Of a stretch of 64,000 bases of DNA, positions 8,046 to 17,191 are shown one piece after another. A program made the translations under genes and the position numbers. This stretch comes from Actinomyces sp. B33 (GTDB lineage Bacteria > Actinomycetota > Actinomycetes > Actinomycetales > Actinomycetaceae): positions 1 to 64,000 of the forward strand of contig NZ_JAMRYR010000002.1 of assembly GCF_028437565.1 (NCBI RefSeq), in the 5' to 3' direction. The notes beneath the pieces are model-generated. The model was not told the origin of the DNA. It made no database searches and saw only the letters and a list, made by a program, of their open reading frames with translations. Numbering within the stretch: position 1 is the stretch's first letter; the number at the start of each line of letters is the position of its first letter.

Positions 8046-8726
8046 GTGAAGATCGCGTCGCTCAAACCGCCGGAATGGATGTCCGACCAGATCATCGCCG
8101 TCAAGCCCCGGCTGCGCGGATGGCTCCACCTCGTCGCCGCGCCCCTGTCCCTCGCGGCCTCGATCGTCCTCGTGTGCCTCGCTCCGACGCCCGCCACGGC
8201 ATGGGCGTCCGTCGTCTACCTCGTCGCCTCACTGATCCTCTTCGGGGTCTCCGCCGCCTACCACCGCTTCTACTGGGCACCCCCGTGGGAGCGCTTCTGG
8301 CGGCGCCTCGACCACTCCAACATCTTCCTCCTCATCGCCGGGACCTACACGCCCCTGACGGTCGCCCTCCTCGACCGGGACGACGCCGCTGTCCTCCTGG
8401 GCGTCGTCTGGGCCGGCGCCCTCGCCGGGATCCTCCTCAACCTCCTGTGGCCCGCGGCCCCCAGGTGGGTCGCCACCGGCGTGTACGTCGCCCTCGGATG
8501 GGTCGCCATCGCCTACCTCCCCCAGCTGTGGGCCGCCGGCGGCCCGGCCATCGTCTGGCTCATCGTCGCCGGCGGCGTCCTCTACACATTCGGTGCCCTC
8601 GTCTACGGGATCAAGCGCCCCGACCCGTGGCCCGCCTGGTTCGGATTCCACGAGATCTTCCACCTGCTGACCGTCCTGGCGTGGGCCTGCCACTGCGTCG
8701 CCGTCTACCTCGCGGTCCTCGGCTGA
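8046..8726 (+). CDS. Hemolysin III / PAQR-family membrane protein
   Basis: A 226-residue integral membrane protein with seven predicted helices. It shows the PAQR/TrhA metal-site pattern: SAAYHRFYW near the second helix, HSNIFLLIAGTYTP after the third, and a C-terminal HEIFHLLTVLAWACH pair of histidines. E. coli TrhA members influence membrane energetics and fatty acid homeostasis; the 'hemolysin' name is historical. The GTG start at 8046 has GGGAGG five bases upstream. The palindromes just upstream suggest specific repression. Confidence 0.9.
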   Translation: MKIASLKPPEWMSDQIIAVKPRLRGWLHLVAAPLSLAASIVLVCLAPTPATAWASVVYLVASLILFGVSAAYHRFYWAPPWERFWRRLDHSNIFLLIAGTYTPLTVALLDRDDAAVLLGVVWAGALAGILLNLLWPAAPRWVATGVYVALGWVAIAYLPQLWAAGGPAIVWLIVAGGVLYTFGALVYGIKRPDPWPAWFGFHEIFHLLTVLAWACHCVAVYLAVLG

Positions 8727-8782
8727 CCGGGCCGACCGACGGACGCCGGCGCCGCTTCGCCGCGAGTCGGACCCCTCCTTGG

Positions 8783-8826
8783 TATGATGGCGCTCATATC
8801 CCCGCCGGCGCCTGTCAGGTGCCGGC
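8783..8826 (+). promoter_or_regulatory. greA promoter -10 and leader hairpin
   Basis: A TATGAT -10 hexamer lies at 8783-8788, 58 bases before the greA start. In the leader, GCCGGCGCCT-GTC-AGGTGCCGGC (8804-8826) folds into a 10-bp stem with a 3-base loop (one G-T pair), followed by ATTTCATT and then the ribosome site GGAGG. The position is suitable for an attenuator or an autoregulated leader. Confidence 0.55.
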
Positions 8827-8845
8827 ATTTCATTCGGAGGAACCC

Positions 8846-9325
8846 ATGGCCGACACCCAGTGGCTGACCCAGGCCCAGTACGACCTGCTCAAGAACGAAC
8901 TCACCGAACGCGTCGAGGTCAAGCGCGTCGAGATCGCCCGACTCATCGACGCGGCCCGCCAGGAGGGCGACCTGCGCGAGAACGGGGGCTACCACGCCGC
9001 CCGCAACGAGCAGTCCCTCAACGAGACCCGCATCCAGGCCCTTCAGGAGATGCTGGAGAGCGCCGAGGTGGGGGAGACGCCCGCCGACGACGGCGTCGTC
9101 GAACCCGGCATGGTCGTCACCGCCCTCGTCGCCGGGCGCGAGCAGAAATTCCTCCTCGGGTCGCGCGACGCCGGCGGAGACCTGGGGATCCAGGTGTTCT
9201 CCGCCCAGGCTCCTCTCGGCGCGGCCGTCCTCGGGCACAAGCCCGGCGACACCCTGTCGTACGAGGCCCCCAACGGCAAGACCATCGAGGTCGAGATCCT
9301 CGACGCCACGCCCTTCCTCGGCTGA
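8846..9325 (+). CDS. greA: Transcription elongation factor GreA
   Basis: Rescues backtracked RNA polymerase by stimulating transcript cleavage. The 159-residue protein has the N-terminal coiled-coil domain with the acidic tip segment RQEGDLRENGGYHAARNEQ (about 33-51) and the C-terminal FKBP-like domain ending PNGKTIEVEILDATPFLG. The ATG at 8846 follows TCGGAGGAAC. It has its own promoter and terminator and is probably monocistronic. The tip carries the usual D and E residues. Confidence 0.95.
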   Translation: MADTQWLTQAQYDLLKNELTERVEVKRVEIARLIDAARQEGDLRENGGYHAARNEQSLNETRIQALQEMLESAEVGETPADDGVVEPGMVVTALVAGREQKFLLGSRDAGGDLGIQVFSAQAPLGAAVLGHKPGDTLSYEAPNGKTIEVEILDATPFLG

Positions 9326-9334
9326 CCCGCCGTC

Positions 9335-9372
9335 GGCGCCCCGGGCCGGCGCAAAAGCGCCGGCGCGGGGCC
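9335..9372 (+). terminator. Hairpin terminator after greA
   Basis: The left arm GGCGCCCCGGGCCGGCGC (9335-9352) and right arm GCGCCGGCGCGGGGCC (9357-9372) pair over about 14 of 16 positions around an AAAA loop, followed by GTTCCTC. It begins ten bases after the greA stop codon. Confidence 0.75.
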
Positions 9373-9549
9373 GTTCCTCGTCGGCGGCGCCGACTCGCGC
9401 GTTGCGCAACGGTCGTGGCGATCCCGGCGCCGCCGCCCGGCTCTTGACCCCGCCCCGGCGGGGCCTCGGAGGGGCCGGGCGCATCGGATCGATACGGGGT
9501 GCGCTCCCCGTTCGGATGAGCGGCGGCCCGCCCCTAGTGAGGACTGGGC

Positions 9550-10956
9550 CTACTTCTCCTCGGGCTTCTCCTCCTCCGAGGTCCCCTCCAGCGCACGGTC
9601 GGCCCCGGACGTCCCAGCGCCCTCGCCCTCGGCGGCGCCGTCGGCCGGATCCCCCTTCTGATCGCGCGTCGCCGCCCCGTAGGAGGCGCGCACCATCTCG
9701 TCGAGCATCCCCGGGGGCCCTCCGGGACGGTCACTCCTCGCCGCCAGCGCCGGCATCGGGTCGTAGCCGTGGAGGTAGAGGAACGTCGCGTTGAGGAACG
9801 CGGCGATCGGCACGCCGAACACGGCGCCGGGGATCCCCGCGAGGGACCCCGCCGCCGCCACGACGAGGAGCACGGCCATCGGGTGCAGGGACACGGCGTT
9901 CGACATCAGCAGGGGTTGCAGGAGATTCGACTCGACCTGCTGGACCGCGAGGATGACGACGAGCATGATGAGGCCGGCCGTCAGTCCCTGGTCGACGAGG
10001 GCGACGAACACCGCGATGGCGCCTGACACGAGTGCGCCGACGATCGGCACGAAGGACGCGAAGAACACGACGACGGCGATCGGCAGGACCAGCGGCAGCC
10101 CGAGGAAGAAAGCTCCCAAGCCGATGCCGATGGCGTCGATGGCGGCGACCTGGATCTGCGTGCGCACGTAGGAGCCGAGCGTCACCCACCCGCGGATCGC
10201 CGACTCGTGGAGCGGCACGCGCGCGGGCGCGGGGAACAGTCGAACGAACCACAGCCAGATGCGCCGCCCCTCCTTGAGGAAGAAGAACAGGCAGAAGGCG
10301 GTGATGAGCAGGCTGGAGAACAGGGAGACGACCGAGGAGGTGACCGACAGCGCGCCGGTGGCGAGCTGCTGGGTATTCTGCTGGACCCACCCGGTCAGTT
10401 CGTTCTGCACCGTCGTCAGCGCCGAGTCGATGACGGTCGCGTCGAACTTCAGCGGCCCCTCCTGGATCCACGTGAAGATCGCGCCGAACCCCCCCGACGC
10501 CTGAGCGAACAGACGCGGGATCTGCTGGAAGATCTCACTGCCGGCCTGCGACAGGGCGGCGACCACGAGGACGAGGAGGAACAGGAGGCCCAGGACCGCG
10601 GCAAGAGTGCGCGGCACGCGCAGCCGGTTGACCAGCCACGACACGAGGGGCTCGAGGAGGACAGCCAGGAGCAGGGCGATCGCGACCGGCATGATGATGA
10701 TCGACAGGTGCATAGCCGCCCAGATGATCCCCGCAGCGGCGACAGCGACGACGATGGCCCGCCACGACAGGGCGGCGGCGACACGCAGGCTCCAGGGGAC
10801 CGCCGTCGTCGCATCCCGATCCCCCCTGAGGGAGTCCCCGGGGAGGAAGGGGACGTCATCTCGCGAGGGCGCGCCGGGGCGTTCGCCCCGGCGCGCCGCG
10901 AGGCGCTCGAAGACGGCGGCGACGCGGGCCCTGCGACCGGGGGGCATCATGTTCAT
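9550..10956 (-). CDS. AI-2E family transporter
   Basis: A 468-residue membrane protein with seven to eight helices between about residues 65 and 400, flanked by an Arg-rich head and a long acidic, Glu/Gly-rich tail. The helix pattern, the PRxLAxxLxLL-like segment near residue 110 and the FVPIVGALVSG loop followed by QQVESNLLQPLLMSNAVSLHP place it in the AI-2E (UPF0118/PerM) family. Substrates are mostly unknown; some members act as sodium/proton antiporters. It is the last gene of a minus-strand run with xseA, xseB and the PfkB kinase (19 bases after the kinase). Confidence 0.88.
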   Translation of the reverse strand: MNMMPPGRRARVAAVFERLAARRGERPGAPSRDDVPFLPGDSLRGDRDATTAVPWSLRVAAALSWRAIVVAVAAAGIIWAAMHLSIIIMPVAIALLLAVLLEPLVSWLVNRLRVPRTLAAVLGLLFLLVLVVAALSQAGSEIFQQIPRLFAQASGGFGAIFTWIQEGPLKFDATVIDSALTTVQNELTGWVQQNTQQLATGALSVTSSVVSLFSSLLITAFCLFFFLKEGRRIWLWFVRLFPAPARVPLHESAIRGWVTLGSYVRTQIQVAAIDAIGIGLGAFFLGLPLVLPIAVVVFFASFVPIVGALVSGAIAVFVALVDQGLTAGLIMLVVILAVQQVESNLLQPLLMSNAVSLHPMAVLLVVAAAGSLAGIPGAVFGVPIAAFLNATFLYLHGYDPMPALAARSDRPGGPPGMLDEMVRASYGAATRDQKGDPADGAAEGEGAGTSGADRALEGTSEEEKPEEK

Positions 10957-10975
10957 CGGCTTCCTCTCTCCTCGT

Positions 10976-11923
10976 TCAGGCGTCGAGTTCGTCCAGTTCG
11001 TCCGCCCACGGGGGGTTCGCCCCGGCGCGCGAGACGGTGACGTCGGAGACCGACGAGGCGCGCGCGAGGATCCGCGCGACCGTCTCCTCGTCGATGGAGG
11101 CGAGGGCCTCGCGGGCCTGTGCGCCGCGCAGTCCCAGGCCCCACATGGCGTCGAGGAGGCCTCCCATGAAGGAGTCTCCGGCCCCCACGGTGTCGACGAC
11201 CTCGACCTTCTTCGGGGCGTGCGCGAGGCGGACTCCCGAGCGGGTGACGCCCAGGCCGCCCTCCTTGCCGCGGGTGACGACGACGAGTGACGGGCCCAGG
11301 GCCAGCCAGCGCTCGATCGTCGTGTCGAGGTCGTGGCCGCCGGTCAGCCAGGCGATGTCCTCGTCGGAGACCTTGACGAGGTCGGAGACCGCGACGAAGC
11401 GCTCGACGAGGGAGAGGGCCTCCTGCGGCGACCCCATGATCGACGGCCGGGCGTTCGGGTCGTAGGCGATGAGGGCGTGGTCGCGGGCCCTTTCGAGGGC
11501 GGCGAGGATGTCGAGGGCGCCGGGCAGCTGAGCGGCGGAGATCGACCCGGCCTCGACGATCTGCGCGGCGGGGGAGACCCGGATGGGGGCGGGCGGGGCC
11601 CAATCGAAGTCGAAGGTGTATGTCGCCGCGCCGTTCTCGTCGAGGAGGGCCAGGGCCGTCATCGTCCGATCCGCCCCGGATGATTCGGGGGTGATGGTCA
11701 CGCGGGAGGCGCCGAAGTGCTCCTCGACGACGCGCCCGCGCGCATCGTGCCCGTACCAGGTCTGCAGAGCGACCGGGCGGCCGAGGCGGCCGAGGGTCAT
11801 GGCGACGTTGGCGGGGGAACCGCCGGGGATCTCCGTGGCGTCCTGAGGGCGTCCTGCGGGCGAGACGATGTCGATGAGGGTCTCACCGATGGCGAGGATG
11901 TGCGCGTCGCGCTCGATGTCCAT
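10976..11923 (-). CDS. PfkB-family carbohydrate kinase (fructokinase-like)
   Basis: An ATP-dependent sugar kinase of 315 residues. It has the N-terminal PfkB signature GGSPANVAMTLGRLG (about 34-48) and the C-terminal signature DTVGAGDSFMGG with catalytic Asp250. The IGETLID..P opening and overall length fit the fructokinase subgroup, but the sugar cannot be fixed from sequence. The start ATG at 11923 follows GAAGGAG. It lies between xseB and the AI-2E gene with gaps of 50 and 19 bases, so the four genes probably share a transcript without a clear functional link. Confidence 0.88.
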   Translation of the reverse strand: MDIERDAHILAIGETLIDIVSPAGRPQDATEIPGGSPANVAMTLGRLGRPVALQTWYGHDARGRVVEEHFGASRVTITPESSGADRTMTALALLDENGAATYTFDFDWAPPAPIRVSPAAQIVEAGSISAAQLPGALDILAALERARDHALIAYDPNARPSIMGSPQEALSLVERFVAVSDLVKVSDEDIAWLTGGHDLDTTIERWLALGPSLVVVTRGKEGGLGVTRSGVRLAHAPKKVEVVDTVGAGDSFMGGLLDAMWGLGLRGAQAREALASIDEETVARILARASSVSDVTVSRAGANPPWADELDELDA

Positions 11924-11973
11924 GGCTCTCCTTCGTCTGGCGGCGCGCCGCCGCGCCGGATCCGAGAGTGATT

Positions 11974-12204
11974 CTAGTCGCCGTCGCCCTCGCCCTGCGA
12001 TGAGGCGCGGGCCAGGCGCGCGTGGGCGTCGTCGAGGATCGTGCGGCAGCGGGACGCCAGGGCCTCCCCGCGCTCCCACATCGCGAGGGTGTCGTCGAGA
12101 GGGGCTTGGCCGGACTCCAGGTCGCGGACGATCGCGACGAGTTCGTCGCGCGCCTGCTCGTAGGTCAGGGCGGCGGGGTCTGGGCGGTCGGCGGGCGATG
12201 ACAT
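11974..12204 (-). CDS. xseB: Exodeoxyribonuclease VII small subunit
   Basis: Small helical subunit that binds XseA to form the single-strand-specific nuclease ExoVII. The 76-residue product shows the family core [24 protein letters not shown]...[12 protein letters not shown]. It lies 51 bases downstream of xseA, in the usual pairing. Confidence 0.93.
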   Translation of the reverse strand: MSSPADRPDPAALTYEQARDELVAIVRDLESGQAPLDDTLAMWERGEALASRCRTILDDAHARLARASSQGEGDGD

Positions 12205-12255
12205 GGGCGGCCTCCGAATGGTCGGAACGGTGGGACGGGGGATGGGGGTGGGGCG

Positions 12256-13539
12256 TCAGTCGGGGGAGCGGTCGGGGACGGGGGCCGTCCCGAAGACCTG
12301 GGCGACCATGCGGCCGCGCGCGAGGACGCCCTCGACGAGGTCGCCCTTCTTCACGTCGGCGGCGTCGGTGACGAGGGCTCCCGAGGGGAGCCTGAGGAGG
12401 GCGTACCCGCGGTCGAGGGTCGCCTGGGGGGACAGGGCCGCCAGGGAGGCCCGTGCGGCGGCGAGATGCTGGGCCTCGACGGACAGGCGCCTTTCGAGGG
12501 CCGCGCGCATCCCGAGGACGCGGGCCTCGACGGCCTCCCGGTGCCCTTCGAGGACAGCGCCGGGGGATTGGAGGACCGGTCGGGAGGAGAGCAGGTCGAG
12601 GCCATGCCGTTCGGCGGACAGGCGCGCGGCGAGAGCCTGGCGGGCCCGCGAGACGGCCTGGCCGATGCCGTCGAGCTCGCGGACCCGGTCGGGGACGATC
12701 CGGCGGGCCGCGTCGGTCGGCGTCGAGGCGCGGTAGTCGGCGACGAGATCGAGGAGGGGGGAGTCCCCCTCGTGCCCGATGGCCGAGACGACGGGCGTGC
12801 GGGCCGCGGCGACGGCGCGGACCATGGTCTCGTCGGAGAAGGGCAGGAGGTCCTCGACGGCGCCTCCGCCTCGAGCGATGACGATGACGTCGATGTCGGG
12901 GAGGGAGTCGAGGTCCTCCAACGCCCGGCAGACCTCGCGCACGCAGTGGTCGCCCTGCACGGCGACCTCGCGCACCTCGAAGTCGGCGCCGGGGAAGCGG
13001 TCGCGCGCGTTGATGAGGACGTCGTCCTTCGCCTTCGCGTTGCGCCCGCAGATCAGGCCGATCCGACGGGGGAGGAAGGGCAGGGGCTTCTTCCGATCGG
13101 AGGAGAAGAGGCCCTCGGCGGTCAGGACCCGGCGCAGGTGCTCGATCCGGGCGAGGAGATCCCCGAGCCCCTGGAGGTGGACTTCGGCGGCCTGGAGGTT
13201 GAGGCGCCCGGAGCGCTCCCAGAACACGGGCTTGACCCGGGTGACGACCCGCGCGCCCTCCTCGAGGCCGGCGCCGACGGCGTCGATGACGCCGGCCCAT
13301 GCGGTGACGGTCATCGAGGTGTCCGTGTCGAGATCGCGCAGGGTGAGGAAGTGCATCTTCGCGCCGGGGCGGACTTTGTACTCGACGACCTGGCCCTCGA
13401 CCCACAGAGGGGACATGCGGTCGACGTAGATCCTGATGTTCTCGGTCAGACGGCGCAGGGGCCACGGGTTGTCGCGCGTCGTGTCCGCCGCGCGCGCCGC
13501 GGCGGGGCGTGGGCTGTGGTCGGGCAGGTCGTCTGGCAC
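12256..13539 (-). CDS. xseA: Exodeoxyribonuclease VII large subunit
   Basis: Catalytic subunit of ExoVII, which degrades single-stranded DNA to oligonucleotides. The 427-residue product has an N-terminal OB fold (about 25-120, with LWVEGQVVEYK and MHFLTLRD), a catalytic domain with IARGGGAVEDLLPFSDE and ISAIGHEGD..L.D.VAD.RASTPTDAA, and a long helical C-terminal region ending in the LDRGYALLR segment. The GTG at 13539 was chosen because it gives a family-typical length; the frame stays open further upstream only through repeat-rich DNA. It heads the minus-strand run. Confidence 0.92.
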   Translation of the reverse strand: MPDDLPDHSPRPAAARAADTTRDNPWPLRRLTENIRIYVDRMSPLWVEGQVVEYKVRPGAKMHFLTLRDLDTDTSMTVTAWAGVIDAVGAGLEEGARVVTRVKPVFWERSGRLNLQAAEVHLQGLGDLLARIEHLRRVLTAEGLFSSDRKKPLPFLPRRIGLICGRNAKAKDDVLINARDRFPGADFEVREVAVQGDHCVREVCRALEDLDSLPDIDVIVIARGGGAVEDLLPFSDETMVRAVAAARTPVVSAIGHEGDSPLLDLVADYRASTPTDAARRIVPDRVRELDGIGQAVSRARQALAARLSAERHGLDLLSSRPVLQSPGAVLEGHREAVEARVLGMRAALERRLSVEAQHLAAARASLAALSPQATLDRGYALLRLPSGALVTDAADVKKGDLVEGVLARGRMVAQVFGTAPVPDRSPD

Positions 13540-13615
13540 CCGATCAATATGCCACAGGCCGCCCCCATCTGCGGTCCTGCGCTCCGCGGGGCCCCGCCCG
13601 GCTCCGAATGAGCCC

Positions 13616-13761
13616 GACGGCCCGGTCCGCTCGCGGTCGATCCACTTCAGCCTCCTGGCGACCAGCGCCGTGCGAGGCGGCCCGGCCCGCTCGGGACCGA
13701 TCTTGACCGGCGCATGATCGAGGGGATCGCCTGCGACGGCGCGGTCCGCTCGGGGCTGATC
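13616..13761. repeat. Three 27-base repeats at a 59-60 base period
   Basis: The 863-base gap between the divergent xseA and ispH genes (13540-14402) holds no gene. Copies of a 27-base unit beginning G-A/G-CGGC and containing CCGCTCG...GATC start at 13616, 13676 and 13735. Pairs match at 22-23 of 27 positions while the 32-33 bases between them differ. Confidence 0.6.
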
Positions 13762-13807
13762 GCGGGGCCCGGGTTCTGCGGTCGTGGGTCCCGGGGGCTC
13801 TCCTGCT

Positions 13808-14192
13808 GCTCGTGCGGCGACTGTTTCGTCTGGGCCTCGTCCGTCCGGCTCGGTCGGCCGCCCCTCGCCTCGTCCGGCGAACGCCGCTGTCGGCGCCCGG
13901 GTCCTGGCACGCGCGGGCGCGGTCGAGGGCCCGAATAGGTGGGCGGCGTCGTCGTCACCCGGTCCTTGCGCGTGCGGGAGCAGTGGAGCAGCTCGGCGAT
14001 ATCTTCCGCTGCCGGCGCCTGGGTCCGGGTCCGCCTCGTCCATCCGATCCGGACGCCGGATGGATACCCGTACCCCGTCGATCCCGCCCCCGCTCGTGCG
14101 GCGACCGTTTCGCCCAGGCTTCGTCCGTCCGGCTCGGTCGCCACCCCTCGCCTCGTCCGCCGAACGCCGCTGTTGGCGCCCGAGTCCAGGCA
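13808..14192. repeat. 102-bp direct repeat before ispH, with a 61-base-period repeat between copies
   Basis: Copy A at 13808-13909 and copy B at 14092-14192 match at roughly 90 of 102 positions with one gap. Between them a 28-base repeat beginning GGTCCTTG or GGTCCTGG occurs at 13900 and 13961 (22 of 28 identical), 61 bases apart. A further partial similarity (CCTCGTCCAT-CGATCCG) occurs at 14034 and 14195. Frames crossing this DNA are open only because of its GC content. Confidence 0.65.
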
Positions 14193-14389
14193 TGCCTCGT
14201 CCATTCGATCCGAATTCCGCCGACCCCGCCCCGCCCCCGCTCGCGGATGCGCAACGGAGGCGCCGGCCCAGCAGGCGACTCAGACGGGACCGCCCTCCCG
14301 CGGCCCCACGACCGGCATCCGCGCGCCCGACCCGGATCCGCCGGCCTGTGGCATCCGTCCCCTGTGCGGCGCCCGCGCGCCCCCGCCAC

Positions 14390-14395
14390 TAGATT
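14390..14395 (+). promoter_or_regulatory. -10 element for ispH (leaderless)
   Basis: TAGATT ends seven bases before the ispH ATG, so transcription would start at or beside the start codon. There is no ribosome-binding site between them, as expected for a leaderless message. Confidence 0.55.
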
Positions 14396-14402
14396 GGACG
14401 CC

Positions 14403-15479
14403 ATGACTGACGCTCCCGTCGACCTGCGCGCCGGCGCAGACGACACCTTCGACGACGCGACCCCCGCCCCAACAGGAGCGGGCCGGATCCTGCTAGCGGC
14501 CCCCCGCGGCTATTGCGCAGGCGTCGACCGGGCCGTCGACGTCGTCGAGAAGGCCCTCGACCTCTACGGCGCTCCCGTCTACGTCCGCAAGGAGATCGTC
14601 CACAACAAATTCGTCGTCGAATCCCTGTCCAAGCGCGGAGCGATCTTCGTCCAGGACACCGACGAGGTCCCCGAGGGGGCCCGCGTCGTCTTCTCCGCCC
14701 ACGGCGTCTCCCCCCAGGTCCACGCCTCCGCCGCAGCGCGCAACCTCGCGACCATCGACGCGACCTGCCCCCTGGTCACCAAGGTCCACCGCGAGGCCGT
14801 CCGCTTCGCCAAGGAGGACTACGACATCATCCTCGTCGGCCACCAGGGCCACGAGGAGGTCGAGGGGACCTTCGGCGAGGCGCCCGACCACATCCAGGTC
14901 GTCGGCAGCCCCGACGAGGTCGACTCCGTCGTCGTGCGCGACCCCGAGCGCGTCGTGTGGATCTCGCAAACGACCCTGTCAGTCGACGAGACCCGTGAGA
15001 CCGTCGACCGCTTGCGCCAGCGATTTCCCCGCCTCATCGACCCGCCGTCCGACGACATCTGCTACGCGACGCAGAACCGGCAGGTCGCCGTCAAGCACAT
15101 CGCCCCCGACGTCGACGTCATGGTCGTCGTCGGCTCGGCGAACTCGTCGAACTCCGTGCGCCTCGTCGAGGTCGCCCTCGAAGCCGGGGCGGGCAGCGCC
15201 CACCGCGTCGACAAGGCCGAGGAGCTGCGCGAGGAGTGGTTCGAGGGGGCCAGGAAGGTGGGGCTGACCTCCGGGGCGTCGGTCCCGGAGATCCTCGTGC
15301 GCGACGTCGTCGAATGGCTCCAGGCCAGGGGGTTCCCCACCGTCGAGGTCGTGCGCACGCAGACCGAGACGACGACTTTCGCCCTGCCCCGTAATCTGCG
15401 CTCCGAGCTGTCGAAGTCCGGTCTGGTTGATGGGCGGCCTCACGCCCCCCGCCGGGCGGGTCCGGACCACACGAGCTGA
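14403..15479 (+). CDS. ispH: 4-hydroxy-3-methylbut-2-enyl diphosphate reductase
   Basis: Last enzyme of the MEP pathway; a [4Fe-4S] enzyme giving isopentenyl and dimethylallyl diphosphate, the substrates that UppS extends. The 358-residue protein has the three cluster cysteines in [11 protein letters not shown] (Cys38), [11 protein letters not shown] and ICYATQNRQ, together with HNKFVVESL and the [10 protein letters not shown] histidine region and a C-terminal TSGASVPE motif. The start at 14403 is set by the -10 element and by loss of homology upstream. The last 20 residues are a variable basic tail. Confidence 0.95.
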   Translation: MTDAPVDLRAGADDTFDDATPAPTGAGRILLAAPRGYCAGVDRAVDVVEKALDLYGAPVYVRKEIVHNKFVVESLSKRGAIFVQDTDEVPEGARVVFSAHGVSPQVHASAAARNLATIDATCPLVTKVHREAVRFAKEDYDIILVGHQGHEEVEGTFGEAPDHIQVVGSPDEVDSVVVRDPERVVWISQTTLSVDETRETVDRLRQRFPRLIDPPSDDICYATQNRQVAVKHIAPDVDVMVVVGSANSSNSVRLVEVALEAGAGSAHRVDKAEELREEWFEGARKVGLTSGASVPEILVRDVVEWLQARGFPTVEVVRTQTETTTFALPRNLRSELSKSGLVDGRPHAPRRAGPDHTS

Positions 15480-15504
15480 CCGGCTGCGCGCGCCCTCTCC
15501 GCCC

Positions 15505-15607
15505 TTTTCCCCCGAAAACGAACATTTCCCACGATATCGGGGCCCGAATTTTCGCTTTGGTAGGAAAACCGGGCCAACGCCTCGTCTCCACAGGCGGACG
15601 AGGACCC
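15505..15607. repeat. Inverted-repeat element F, copy 1
   Basis: A 64-bp imperfect palindrome (15505-15568) runs from TTTTCCCCCGAAAACGAAC to GCTTTGGTAGGAAAA. The same core occurs at 17091, 18328 and 24338. Beyond the core another 39 bases, including 23 identical positions in a row, match copy 3 in inverse orientation, giving a 103-bp inverted repeat with 18288-18390. It lies in the convergent ispH-rmuC gap, which has no gene. Confidence 0.8.
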
Positions 15608-15719
15608 GGAGACCGGCCGACTCGCAGTCGTGCGGGTCAGATGCAGATGCCGGATGACCGTCCCCAGATGCCGGCCGGACGACGGGGGAGGCGACGGCGC
15701 GGCATCGCCGACCCGCGGT

Positions 15720-17036
15720 TCAATCGATGTCTGACCTGTCGAGGAACTCCGGCTGGGACAGCGACCGAACGGCCGCCGCATCCGAGTCGAGGGGCCCCGC
15801 CCCGGTTCCCAGACCCAGGGCCTTGTCACCCAGGGCGTCGAACCGGCGGAAGGTGACGAGCACACGGGATTCCAGGGACGATATCGCCGCGTTGTAGGAT
15901 TTGACGGACTTCGCCAATCCCGCTCCCAACTGTTCGAGGTGCCGGACGAACACCGACAGCCGCTCGACGAGTTCGCGTCCGGCGACGACGATGTCGCGGG
16001 CCTCCTGCGTCGCCTGAGCGGACCTCCACACCGCGGCGATCGACCTCAGGAGGGCCAACAGGGAGGCGGGAGAGACGAGGACGATGCCGGCGTTGAGAGC
16101 CTCGTCGAGCAGGCCGGGATCGGCGTCGAGAGCCTCCGACAGGAGTGCCTCCGAGGGCAGGAACATGACGGTCACCTGCGGGGAATCGGGGAAATCCGCT
16201 GGGTAGTCGCGCTTCTTCAGGGCCAGGACATGAGTGCGCACGGCCCTCGCGTGCTCGGCGAGGAGGGCTCTCCGCTCGTCGGCGCGGTCGTCGTCGGAAG
16301 CGGGGATCTCATGCGCCTTGAGATAGGCGGACATCGGGGCCTTCGCATCGATGGCGATGTGAGCGTCGTTCGGGAGGTGGACGATGACATCCGGACGACC
16401 TCGCGAGGGTGTGTCGGCCGAGCCGGAACGGGGGCCGGTGAAGCCCGAACTCGCCTTCTGGGAGTCGAAGTCGACCCGTTCGAGCATGCCCGACGATTCG
16501 ATGACGCGCCGCAGTTGGACCTCTCCCCAGGAGCCGCGAGAAGACGAGTGGTGGAGGGCGTCTGACAGGGATTGCGTCGTGCGGGCCAGTCGCGCGGCGA
16601 CGGCGGCGTCGTCCGAGAGGTGCTGGTCGATGCGGGTGAAGCGCTCGGCGGTGGCGGACTCCAGGGCTCGGACGTAGCGGTCGACCTCGCCGAGTTTCTG
16701 GGTGATCGGGGTCAGAGCCCGTAGGACTGCGTGATCCGCGTCGATCCGCTCCTGGAGTTCTGAGGCCTGCTGGTCGAGCTGGAGGGAACGGCCCTTGTAG
16801 AAGTGCGCCTCCTTGGCGCTGCGCGAGGCTTCGTCGCGCAGACGGCCGAGTTCGGCGTTGGCGGAGGCCAGGCCGTTGAGGGCCTCGTCGAGGCGAGCGC
16901 GGGTGTGGGACAGTTCGAGACGCTCAGAATCCGGGGCGGAGGGCGCGCGCGAGGAGGCGACCGCCCAACCGAGGGCCGCGCCCAGGCCCAGGGCGAGGAG
17001 GAGCAGGAGGACGAGGATGCCGATCGGGAGGGTCAT
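15720..17036 (-). CDS. rmuC: DNA recombination protein RmuC
   Basis: Membrane-anchored nuclease-fold protein thought to limit DNA inversions at short inverted repeats. The 438-residue product has one N-terminal membrane helix (about 4-25), a coiled coil (about 45-160), then the RmuC domain with SSRGSWGEVQLRRVIE, a PDVIVHLPN..HIAIDAKAP core (PD-(D/E)xK-like: D..D.K) and a conserved LSPASLLALLRSI-like motif. The ATG at 17036 follows a weak GGAGG-like stretch. The gene is transcribed opposite to ispH and ychF and is bracketed by element F copies. Confidence 0.92.
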   Translation of the reverse strand: MTLPIGILVLLLLLALGLGAALGWAVASSRAPSAPDSERLELSHTRARLDEALNGLASANAELGRLRDEASRSAKEAHFYKGRSLQLDQQASELQERIDADHAVLRALTPITQKLGEVDRYVRALESATAERFTRIDQHLSDDAAVAARLARTTQSLSDALHHSSSRGSWGEVQLRRVIESSGMLERVDFDSQKASSGFTGPRSGSADTPSRGRPDVIVHLPNDAHIAIDAKAPMSAYLKAHEIPASDDDRADERRALLAEHARAVRTHVLALKKRDYPADFPDSPQVTVMFLPSEALLSEALDADPGLLDEALNAGIVLVSPASLLALLRSIAAVWRSAQATQEARDIVVAGRELVERLSVFVRHLEQLGAGLAKSVKSYNAAISSLESRVLVTFRRFDALGDKALGLGTGAGPLDSDAAAVRSLSQPEFLDRSDID

Positions 17037-17090
17037 ATCGGCAGGGTACGAGGCGGCACTGGCATCTGCGGTCGCCGGCTTATCCAGGCG

Positions 17091-17152
17091 TTTCCTACCA
17101 AAGCGAAAATTCGGGCCCCGATACCGTGGGAAATGTTCGTTTTCGGGGGAAA
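17091..17152. repeat. Inverted-repeat element F, copy 2
   Basis: A 62-bp copy in the opposite orientation to copy 1, running TTTCCTACCAAAGCGAA to TTCGTTTTCGGGGGAAA. It lies in the gap between the rmuC start and the end of the AbiEi/DUF559 gene. Its flanks do not match copies 1 or 3. Confidence 0.8.
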
Positions 17153-17191
17153 CGGTGGAAATGGGCGCGAAAGAAGGGCCGTCCCGATGAA

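Noticed and set aside
10976-13465. 829-residue minus-strand frame over xseA, xseB and the kinase
   Set aside because: Only the last 315 residues (the PfkB kinase) have domain signatures; the rest is the shadow of xseA/xseB in another frame.
13812-14402. Long N-terminal extension of IspH
   Set aside because: This part covers the repeat-rich gap, is Arg/Pro-rich noise, and a -10 element lies directly before the ATG at 14403.
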